DNA from: Deltaproteobacteria bacterium | GTDB lineage: Bacteria > Desulfobacterota > Deferrimicrobia > Deferrimicrobiales > Deferrimicrobiaceae | DNA length: 25,064 nt | Reading direction: 5' to 3' | Assembly (NCBI GenBank): GCA_025357175.1 | Contig: JANXPS010000034.1 | Coordinates: 1-25,064 of the forward strand | Part shown: positions 1-6,952 of the stretch, in pieces | Numbering within the stretch: the stretch's first letter is position 1 | How the letters are laid out: the number at the start of each line of letters is the position of its first letter | The notes under the pieces: model-generated | The model's database searches: none | What the model saw: the letters and a program-made list of their open reading frames with translations, nothing else | What the model was told of the DNA's origin: nothing | Translations under genes and position numbers: made by a program

Positions 1-629
1 CGCAGCAGGGGACGACGCTGGTCCGGGAGAGCGTCGACGGGATGGGAAAGATCAAGGAGCGGGTGACCGACATCGCGCAGAAGACGCTGTTCCTGGGCGA
101 GAAGAGCCACGAGATCGGGAAGGTGATGGACCTGATCAAGGAGATCGCGGGCGAGATCCACCTGCTGGCGCTGAACGCGGCGATCGAGTCGGCGGCTGCG
201 GGCGAGCACGGACGGCGCTTCGCGGTGGTCGCTTCAGAGGTCCGGCGGCTCGCCGAAAAGACGCGGGAATCGACCGAGGCGATCCGGTCGCTGGTCTCCG
301 AGATCCAGTCGGCGACGCAGGGATCGATCCTCGCGACGGAGCAGGGCAGCCTCGAGGTCGACAAGTGGCGCGAGACGATCAACCTGACGGCGGGCGCATT
401 CGAGGAGATCATCGGGATGATCCAGAACACATCCGAGGCTTCGATGCAGATCTCTCTCGCGACGCACCAGCAGACGAGCGCGAACGACCAGGTCGTGGCG
501 GGAATGCGGCAGGTCGCCGAGATGGTCCGGCTGACGGCTTCGCACATGAAGGAATCGTCGGCCTCGGCGGCCGAACTCAAGGGGATGGCGGCGATGCTGA
601 CCGAGAAAACATCCGTCTTCAGGGTCTGA
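1..629 (+). CDS. Methyl-accepting chemotaxis protein, C-terminal part (5' end outside window)
   Basis: The reading frame is open from base 3 and ends at TGA 627-629. The ~209 visible residues are the cytoplasmic signalling part of a chemoreceptor. They contain the conserved hairpin tip (LLALNAAIESAAAGEHGRRF, then FAVVASEVRRLAEKT), where the receptor contacts CheA and CheW. The sensor, membrane and HAMP regions lie upstream of the window. The protein ends in VFRV, with no CheR-docking pentapeptide of the NWETF type. The gene stops four bases before cheA and is therefore probably the first or an early gene of the chemosensory operon and its dedicated receptor (WspA-like position). Its visible part is almost the same as the C-terminal half of the complete receptor at 13703-15274 (about 21 differences over ~209 residues, counted by eye). 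The ATG at 42 is internal, not the true start. Confidence 0.95.
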   Translation, partial: QQGTTLVRESVDGMGKIKERVTDIAQKTLFLGEKSHEIGKVMDLIKEIAGEIHLLALNAAIESAAAGEHGRRFAVVASEVRRLAEKTRESTEAIRSLVSEIQSATQGSILATEQGSLEVDKWRETINLTAGAFEEIIGMIQNTSEASMQISLATHQQTSANDQVVAGMRQVAEMVRLTASHMKESSASAAELKGMAAMLTEKTSVFRV

Positions 630-633
630 ACCC

Positions 634-2925
634 GTGACGGACCGCAAGATCGACCTGTCGCAATTCCGGGATAAATTCGTCCGCGAGGCGCGCGAACGGG
701 TCGCCCGGATCAACGGGGCCATGGTCTACCTCGAGAAAAATCCCGGGGACGCCAAGCTCGAGGGCGATATCCTCCGCGAGGCGCACACGCTCAAGGGCGC
801 CTCGAAGATGATGGGGTTCGCAAAGATCTCGGCGCTCGCCCACCAGTTCGAGGAGGCGCTGACGCGGCGAAAAGAGCGGAAGATCGCCGCGAACCAGGAC
901 CTGACCGACGCCCTCTTCCTGACGCTCGACGCCGTTTCGCGGCTCGTCGCCTCGCTGGCCGACAGCAATCGCGAGGCGATCGACGTCGACGAAGTGCTCG
1001 ACCGGTTGCGTATCGCCCAGGTCCCCCTCGACGAGGCCGGCTCGAAGACGGCGGCTCCCCCGCAGCCGTCGCCGCAGCCCCAGAAGAGCCAGAATGTCCA
1101 GCAAGTCGCGCCCCTCCCCGAAGCGACCGCCACCCCCGGACCTCGCCTCGAATTCCCTCCTCCCTCGTCTCACGACTCCGGGCAGGGCGGAATCCGGGTA
1201 GAACCTGAAAAACTCGAAGAGCTTTCGACGCTGGTGACCAACGTCGTGGGCTACCACCTGCGGCAGGTTGAGCTTCAGGAAAAGATCGGCGACCTGGGCC
1301 GCCGCTACCGCCGCCTGTCCGCCGGCCTCCAGTCGGTGATCCGCGATGCCGCCGCGCAGGGCATGGCGTCCGAAGGATTGATGGCGCGCCTCAACCCGCT
1401 TCTCGCCGGGGGGAAAAACAGTTTCCAGGACATGGATGGACAGCTCGCCGACTTCCACCGGAAAGAGAGCGAGCTCTCCGGGGCCATGGCGCACACGCTC
1501 GAGGATATCCGGACCGAACTGCTTTCGGTCCGGATGGTTCCGCTCACCCCGATATTCGAATCGTTCCAGAGAGCGGTGCGCGACCTGTCGCGCGAACTCG
1601 GCAAGGACGTCGATTTCGTGGTTCGCGGGGGCAAGACCGAGATCGACCGGAAGGTGGCGGACGCCATCGCGGAACCGCTCGTCCACCTCCTCCGCAACGC
1701 GATCGACCACGGCATCGAGACGGCCGCGCAGCGGGCCGGCGGGAAGAAGGGGCCCAAGGGACGCATCGTCGTCTCGGCGACTCCCAAGAAAGGGCGGGTC
1801 GTCATCGAGATCGAGGACGACGGCAGGGGCATCGACCTGCAGGAAATCCGCGAGACGGCCATCAAGAAGGGGATGATCGCCGAGAAGGCCGCGTACCGGC
1901 TCGACGACCGCGAGATCCTCGCGTTCATCTTCCGGACCGGATTCTCGACGGCGAAGACGATGACCGACATCTCCGGCCGCGGGATCGGGATGGACGTGGT
2001 CCGGTCCGTGGCCGAAAAATTCAACGGCACGGTCGAGGTCTTCTCGACGCTGGGACAGGGCACGCGCGTGGTGCTCGAACTGCCGCTCAGCATGGCCGTT
2101 TCGCGCATCCTGCTGTTCGAGGTCGCGGACCAGTATTTCGGGCTGCCGATCGTCTATTCCGAAGGCGTCATCCGGATTCCGGACGCCGATATCGCGACGG
2201 TCGAAGGGAAGCGGACGTTCCATCAGGGAGGCGAGGCGATCCCCGTGGTCTGGCTTTCCTCGCTGCTGGGCCTCGAGCGTCCGAAAGCGTCGGCGATGCA
2301 CATGGCCATCATGGTCCGCCATTCGCAGCGGCGCATGGCGCTCATCGTCGATCGCGTGGAAGGCGAGTGCGAGGTCGTCGTCCGCGACCTGGGCAAGTTC
2401 CTGGGCAAGATCCAGCTGTTCATCGGATCGACCATCCTCGGGACCGGGGAAGTCGCGCTGCTGCTCGACGTCTACGACATCATGACCGCGGTGCGGATGC
2501 GGCCCGAGGGTGCGCCGCCCGAGGCCGGCGGCGACGGAGAACGGAAGGCCCGGACGCTGCTCATCGTCGACGATTCGCTCCTTTCGCGCGAGATGCAGGC
2601 GCGCGTCCTCACGGCGGCCGGCTTTACGGTGGAGACGGCGTCGGGGGCGCAGGCCGCGATCGACCGGCTGTCGCACGCGTCGTTCGACCTCGTACTTTCC
2701 GAGGCGCACATGGAGGGGCTCGACGGCATCGAACTGGTTTCCCGAATCCGGAAAGAGGGAAAACGCAAGGATCTGCCGGTCATCCTGGTCGTGTCCCGGG
2801 AACGCGCCGCCGACAGGCTGCGGGCGATGGCCGCCGGGGCTCAGGAATGCATCGAGAAGGAGAGCTTCGAGGCGGAGACCGTGGTGCCCATGATCGAAAG
2901 ACTCATGTCCAGGCGGGTTCAGTAA
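634..2925 (+). CDS. cheA: Chemotaxis histidine kinase CheA with C-terminal receiver domain (CheA-REC hybrid, WspE-like)
   Basis: 763 residues from a GTG start, 4 bases after the receptor stop; an AGGGT lies 8 bases upstream. Domains in order: HPt (about 5-110) with phosphorylatable His51 in AHTLKGA; a Pro/Gln-rich linker (~130-190) with no clear P2 domain; dimerisation helices (~190-310); HATPase (~330-480) with N-box HLLRNAIDHGIE (N355), G1 DDGRGID and G2 SGRGIGMDVV; CheW-like domain (~488-618); receiver (~643-760). The kinase core looks fully active. The receiver keeps the acidic pair Asp646/Asp647, a conserved Ser after the fourth strand (VVS) and the Lys (IEKESF), but the phosphoacceptor position is Glu690 (LVLSEAHMEG where LVLxD is usual). 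It should therefore not accept phosphate and may sit in a permanently active-like state. It autophosphorylates on His51 and would pass phosphate to CheB and any separately encoded receivers. It is next to cheB with no gap. Confidence 0.95.
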   Translation: MTDRKIDLSQFRDKFVREARERVARINGAMVYLEKNPGDAKLEGDILREAHTLKGASKMMGFAKISALAHQFEEALTRRKERKIAANQDLTDALFLTLDAVSRLVASLADSNREAIDVDEVLDRLRIAQVPLDEAGSKTAAPPQPSPQPQKSQNVQQVAPLPEATATPGPRLEFPPPSSHDSGQGGIRVEPEKLEELSTLVTNVVGYHLRQVELQEKIGDLGRRYRRLSAGLQSVIRDAAAQGMASEGLMARLNPLLAGGKNSFQDMDGQLADFHRKESELSGAMAHTLEDIRTELLSVRMVPLTPIFESFQRAVRDLSRELGKDVDFVVRGGKTEIDRKVADAIAEPLVHLLRNAIDHGIETAAQRAGGKKGPKGRIVVSATPKKGRVVIEIEDDGRGIDLQEIRETAIKKGMIAEKAAYRLDDREILAFIFRTGFSTAKTMTDISGRGIGMDVVRSVAEKFNGTVEVFSTLGQGTRVVLELPLSMAVSRILLFEVADQYFGLPIVYSEGVIRIPDADIATVEGKRTFHQGGEAIPVVWLSSLLGLERPKASAMHMAIMVRHSQRRMALIVDRVEGECEVVVRDLGKFLGKIQLFIGSTILGTGEVALLLDVYDIMTAVRMRPEGAPPEAGGDGERKARTLLIVDDSLLSREMQARVLTAAGFTVETASGAQAAIDRLSHASFDLVLSEAHMEGLDGIELVSRIRKEGKRKDLPVILVVSRERAADRLRAMAAGAQECIEKESFEAETVVPMIERLMSRRVQ

Positions 2926-4008
2926 ATGGGATCGATGGAACAGGGCGCGCATCCCACCCGGCTGCTGGTCGTCGACGATTCGCCGACGGTCCGCTCGATC
3001 ATCCGGGCGATGCTGGGCGCCGATCAGGACATCACCATCATCGGCGAGGCGGTCAACGGGGTCGAGGCCGTCGAGAAGGCGGAACGTCTTCGACCCGACC
3101 TCATCCTGATGGACATCCGCATGCCCCGGATGGACGGGTACGAGGCGACCGAGCAGATCATGGCCACCTGCCCGACGCCCATCATCGTTTTTTCGAGCCT
3201 CACCCGGGCGGAGGAAGCGCGCGTCTCGATCGCGATGCTCGCGGTCGGCGCCCTCGACGTCATGGCCAAGCCCGACCTGGCCGACCCCGTGTCGGTGGCC
3301 GAGTGCGTCAAGGTGCTCCGGATGAAGATCCGCGTCGCCTCCCGCGTCGCGGTCGTTCGCCACATCCGGCGGAGGCCGATGCCGGGCGCCCGGGATGCCG
3401 GTGCCCCCGAGGTCGCGGCCGCGGCGAAATTCGACGTGCTCGGGATCGGCTCCTCGACCGGCGGCCCCGCCATCCTCCGCGAGATTCTGTCGCGGCTGCC
3501 CGCGACCTATCCCCTGCCGGTGCTTCTGGTGCAGCACATCACCGCCGGCTTTTCCGACGGTTTCATCGAATGGCTCCAGCAGCACATCTCCCTGAAATTG
3601 CGGCTCGCTCAACCGCGCGACCGGGCCGTGCCGGGCACGATCCTGATGGCGCCCGAGGGGCGGCAGATGACGATCAAGCCCGACCGGTCGATCCAGGCGC
3701 TGTCCGACGTGCCGGTCGGCGTCCACCTGCCGTCGGTCGATGCCCTGTTCAACAGCGTCGCCGACAGCTTCGGCAGCCGCGGGATCGGGGTCATCCTCAC
3801 CGGGATGGGCGCGGACGGGGTGGACGGATTGCTTCGAATAAGGCAGTCTGGCGGAGTGACGATCGCCCAGGACCAGGCAAGCTGCACCGTCTTCGGCATG
3901 CCGGGCGAGGCGGTGCGTCGCGGCGCGGCATCCGAGGTCCTGCCGCCGGAACGGATCAGCGCGCGGCTCAACGAACTTGTTTCGGTCAAAGGAGTGCAAA
4001 GTGTCTGA
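2926..4008 (+). CDS. cheB: Chemotaxis protein-glutamate methylesterase CheB
   Basis: 360 residues; ATG abuts the cheA stop directly (TAA then ATG), so translation is probably coupled. A second ATG at 2935 is possible. An N-terminal receiver (about 12-125) is canonical: VVDDS acidic pair, phosphoacceptor Asp63 in LILMDIRMP, and Lys in AKPD. A linker is followed by the CheB methylesterase domain (~168-355) with a catalytic triad Ser177 (GSSTGGP), His204 (LVQHI) and Asp297 (GMGADG). It removes methyl groups from receptor glutamates and deamidates glutamines, opposing CheR. Of the three receivers in this operon it is the only one with an intact Asp, so it is the one clear phosphate acceptor for CheA in view. 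It corresponds to WspF in Wsp systems. Confidence 0.96.
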   Translation: MGSMEQGAHPTRLLVVDDSPTVRSIIRAMLGADQDITIIGEAVNGVEAVEKAERLRPDLILMDIRMPRMDGYEATEQIMATCPTPIIVFSSLTRAEEARVSIAMLAVGALDVMAKPDLADPVSVAECVKVLRMKIRVASRVAVVRHIRRRPMPGARDAGAPEVAAAAKFDVLGIGSSTGGPAILREILSRLPATYPLPVLLVQHITAGFSDGFIEWLQQHISLKLRLAQPRDRAVPGTILMAPEGRQMTIKPDRSIQALSDVPVGVHLPSVDALFNSVADSFGSRGIGVILTGMGADGVDGLLRIRQSGGVTIAQDQASCTVFGMPGEAVRRGAASEVLPPERISARLNELVSVKGVQSV

Positions 4009-5461
4009 ACATCGCCTTTTGCTGGCGGATGACAGCGAGACCGTTCGCGACATGCTGGCTTTCGTGCTCACCGAGTCCGGGTTCGCCGTCGAAACCGCGG
4101 CGGACGGAATCGAGGCGCTTCGCATCGCTTTTTGTTCCCATCCCGACCTGATCCTGATGAACATCCGGATGCCGGGGATGAACGGCGCCCAGGCGTGCAG
4201 GGTGCTTAAGGCCGATCCGGCCACCTCGGACATCCCCGTCGTGCTCGTTTCCACCCAGGAGATCGGCAAGGCCCGCTTCCACGCGGCCCGTTCGGGGGCC
4301 GACCGGCTGCTGCTCAAGGACGTGGGGCCCGAGAGCGTCCTCCAGGCGGTGTTCGACTGCCTCGAAGGGCGTCCGGCCGGCGCGGCGCCTGCTCCCTCCC
4401 CTTCGGCCGAGATGACCGACACCGACATCCTTTCCCGCGCCAACCACTATTTCGACGCCAAGCTTTTCGAGGCGACCCTTTTCAACGAGGTCGGCCGTGT
4501 CGGGCAGGACGTCGACGATTTCGAGATGATGCTGCGCATGATGGGCCGGCTGATACGCGAGATCGCTCCCCACGAAGTGATGGCCGCCGTCTTCACCGAC
4601 ACGGTGACGCTCGAGACGGTGATCGCTTATCCGTACGCCGTCGACGACGAGACCCGCGCCGGAATCCGCAGCTGGATGGAACGGATCCGCGACGACGCAC
4701 GCGTTCCCTGCTCTCCCGAAAGCATGATGAGCTCCGAATTCCCCCTCAACGAGCGTCGTGACGAGGAGGACGAAGCGCCGTCCGAGGGACCGCTGCGCCC
4801 CGCGACGCGGGTCCTGATCCGGTCCGGCGAGATGGTCAAGGGGATGGTCGTCCTCTTCTCGAGGGAGAGCGAGGATTCGGCCGGGGACAAGGGGCTGACC
4901 GAGGCGCTCCTGCGGCAGGCCTTCACGGTCATGGAAAACGCCTGGCTCTACCGGCAGATCATCCGGATGTCCACGACCGACGGCCTGACCGGCCTGATCA
5001 ACGTCCGCGCCTTCCGCGAATCGCACAAGCGGGAACATTCCCGCGCGATCCGCCACCGGCTGCGGTACTCGATCATCATGATGGACATCGACCACTTCAA
5101 GAAGATCAACGACGTCTACGGCCACCCCGTGGGCGACGCCGTCCTGCGCGAACTGGCCGCGATCATCAAGGAAAGTTACCGGACCACCGACTACCTCGCC
5201 CGCTACGGCGGCGAGGAATTCATCATCCTGCTTCCCGAAACGCTCAAGCGCGAGGCGCAGATCGTGGCCGACCGCTTCCGGCAGGCCGTCGAGCGCAAGG
5301 TCTTCGCGGCTCCGTCCCCTTCGCTCCACGCGACGATCAGTCTCGGGATCACCGATTTCGACCCCGAATCGCCGATGACCGACAAGGAGGTCATCGCGAT
5401 CGCCGACGAGGCGCTCTACACCTCCAAGCGCGAAGGGCGCAACCGGATCACGATCCGATAG
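4001..5461 (+). CDS. Response regulator diguanylate cyclase: degenerate receiver, GAF-like region, GGDEF (WspR-like)
   Basis: The preferred start is GTG 4001, with GGAG at 3991-3994 and a 6-base spacer, overlapping cheB by 8 bases; this gives 486 residues. A longer frame opens at TTG 3977 but lacks such a site. Receiver (about 4-120): acidic pair in LADDS, Ser in LVST and Lys in LLLKD are present, but the phosphoacceptor Asp is Asn54 (LILMNIRMP) and the usual GMDG is GMNG. The middle (~150-305) looks like a GAF-type sensory domain. The GGDEF domain (~325-484) has GGEEF at 403-407, the MMDIDHFKKIND metal/substrate region, and an RxxD inhibitory site (Arg394-Asp397) five residues before GGEEF. 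It should make cyclic di-GMP from two GTP with product inhibition. Control by phosphorylation of its receiver looks lost, so the GAF-like region or protein contacts may be the input. Confidence 0.92.
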   Translation: MSEHRLLLADDSETVRDMLAFVLTESGFAVETAADGIEALRIAFCSHPDLILMNIRMPGMNGAQACRVLKADPATSDIPVVLVSTQEIGKARFHAARSGADRLLLKDVGPESVLQAVFDCLEGRPAGAAPAPSPSAEMTDTDILSRANHYFDAKLFEATLFNEVGRVGQDVDDFEMMLRMMGRLIREIAPHEVMAAVFTDTVTLETVIAYPYAVDDETRAGIRSWMERIRDDARVPCSPESMMSSEFPLNERRDEEDEAPSEGPLRPATRVLIRSGEMVKGMVVLFSRESEDSAGDKGLTEALLRQAFTVMENAWLYRQIIRMSTTDGLTGLINVRAFRESHKREHSRAIRHRLRYSIIMMDIDHFKKINDVYGHPVGDAVLRELAAIIKESYRTTDYLARYGGEEFIILLPETLKREAQIVADRFRQAVERKVFAAPSPSLHATISLGITDFDPESPMTDKEVIAIADEALYTSKREGRNRITIR

Positions 5462-5475
5462 CCGCTTCTGCCCCG

Positions 5476-6909
5476 ATGACGCACCGGCACACCGACCATT
5501 TCACCCCCGAACAGTTCGAGACGCTGCGGGAGGCGATCGAGCGAACGAGCGGCATCGTGCTCGGCATCGGGAAGATGTCCCATCTGGACAGCGTCGTTCG
5601 GGAGCGTATGGAACGGGCCGGCGACAAGTCCTTCGCCGACTACCTGGCCCGGGTGATCGAGGATTCGTCGCCCGACGGAGAGCGGAAGGCGCTGATCACC
5701 GCCCTGATCGTGGGGGAGACGAGCTTTTTCCGCACCCCCGCGCTTTACGACGTCCTGCAGCGCAAGCTTCTCCCCGAGATGGCCCTCGACTCCGGAACGT
5801 TCCCGGTCCGCATCTGGAGCGCGGGCTGCGCGACGGGCGAGGAGGCCTATTCCCTGGCGATCGTGGCGCTTCACACGCTCGAAAAACGATGCGCCGAACC
5901 GGTCCGCATCCTGGCCACGGACCTGCACGCCGGCTTCCTGGACGTGGCGCGGGAGGGGATCTACCCGGCCTCCGCCCTTCGGGATGCTTCACCGCTTCTC
6001 GTCATGAAATATTTCCGGACGCTTCCCGACGGACGACTCAAGGTATCCGACGAGGTGAGACGCCTCGTGACGTTCGAGCAGCGCAACCTGTCCGAGCCGT
6101 TCCCGACGGACGCCGGACAGGAGAAATTCGCCGCGATCCTGTGCCGCAACGTCATGATTTATTTCCGGCCTGAGACGACACGCCGCGTCGTCGCCTCGTT
6201 CCATGAGCGTCTCAAGGAAAACGGCCTGTTTTTCCTGGGCCACTCCGAGACGCTCTGGGGTATTTCCGAGGATTTCCGCCTCGAGGAACGCGACGGGCTC
6301 TTCTACTACCGGAAAAGGGACGAAAGGGGGAAAGCGGTTCAGGCGGTTCCGAAGAGGACGCCCACGCCTTCGGCCGCACGCGCCCGGCCGTCCCCTTCTC
6401 CTGGGCCGGCCATTGTCCCCGGAGCGGCCGCCTCGATTCCCGCCGAGCCCTTCCGGACATCTCCGCCGTTGCCCGTCGTTCCCCCCATGCCGGTCACTCA
6501 AGGCCCCGCCGCGGATTCCGTCGCGCTTGCGATGGCCCAGCGCGCCGAGAGCCTGCTCGACTCCGACCGGGTCGAGGAGGCGGAGGCGGCCTGCCGCGAC
6601 GCGATCGCGATGTTCCCGGGTTGCGTCGAGGCCGAATACCTGCTGGCGGTCCTGTATCGCCGGAACGGCCGCTGCGACGAAGCGATGGTCCACGCCGCCC
6701 GTGCGCTGCTCGTCGATCCCCTGTTCGTCCAGGCCGGCGTCGAGATCGCCGAGTGCCTCGCGATCCGGGGCAGGCGGGGCGAATCGTCGGACCAATGGCG
6801 TGCGCTCCTGAAAATGCTCGAACAGCCCGTGCATTTCCCGCGTCTTTCGCCGGCCACGGGCATGACCGCATCCGCTCTCCGCGAGTATGCCGCTTCCAGG
6901 GTCAGGTGA
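5476..6909 (+). CDS. cheR: CheR chemoreceptor methyltransferase with C-terminal TPR region (WspC-like)
   Basis: 477 residues from ATG 5476, 14 bases after the cyclase gene. CheR N-terminal helical domain (about 8-75) and SAM-dependent methyltransferase domain (~80-278) with ETSFFR (81-86), the SAM-binding SAGCATGEEAYS (115-126), LATDL, and CRNVMIYF near the active site. It methylates receptor glutamates using S-adenosylmethionine. A Pro/Ala-rich linker (~285-350) leads to a TPR-like helical repeat region (~355-440: AEAACRDAIAMFPGCVEAEY, then further repeats). A CheR-TPR of this kind is WspC in Pseudomonas Wsp systems and FrzF-like in Myxococcus. The operon receptor lacks a CheR-docking pentapeptide, which fits a CheR that binds by another route, perhaps the TPR. 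Its TGA stop forms part of the next candidate promoter. Confidence 0.95.
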   Translation: MTHRHTDHFTPEQFETLREAIERTSGIVLGIGKMSHLDSVVRERMERAGDKSFADYLARVIEDSSPDGERKALITALIVGETSFFRTPALYDVLQRKLLPEMALDSGTFPVRIWSAGCATGEEAYSLAIVALHTLEKRCAEPVRILATDLHAGFLDVAREGIYPASALRDASPLLVMKYFRTLPDGRLKVSDEVRRLVTFEQRNLSEPFPTDAGQEKFAAILCRNVMIYFRPETTRRVVASFHERLKENGLFFLGHSETLWGISEDFRLEERDGLFYYRKRDERGKAVQAVPKRTPTPSAARARPSPSPGPAIVPGAAASIPAEPFRTSPPLPVVPPMPVTQGPAADSVALAMAQRAESLLDSDRVEEAEAACRDAIAMFPGCVEAEYLLAVLYRRNGRCDEAMVHAARALLVDPLFVQAGVEIAECLAIRGRRGESSDQWRALLKMLEQPVHFPRLSPATGMTASALREYAASRVR

Positions 6910-6915
6910 TATAAT
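6907..6915 (+). promoter_or_regulatory. Candidate extended -10 promoter element for the permease gene
   Basis: TGATATAAT: a perfect TATAAT (6910-6915) with the extended -10 TG one base upstream, in a GC-rich context where such a hexamer is rare. The TG comes from the cheR stop codon. No good -35 was seen, as is common with extended -10 promoters. Transcription would start near 6922, leaving a ~30-base leader. The leader has a purine-rich GGAAGGGG at 6931-6938, rather far (14 bases) from ATG 6953. Confidence 0.45.
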
Positions 6916-6952
6916 CACGGGTTCGGCCCAGGAAGGGGATTGACGCGCACCC

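Noticed and set aside
3977..4000. TTG 3977 as start of the REC-GGDEF gene
   Set aside because: GTG 4001 has GGAG at the right distance and begins just before the receiver; the extra eight residues only overlap cheB.
619..4443. Very long minus-strand open frame (1274 codons) across cheA and cheB
   Set aside because: It is antisense to clearly conserved genes, has Arg/Asp/His/Gly-rich low-complexity composition and no recognisable domain; long antisense frames are expected at this GC content.
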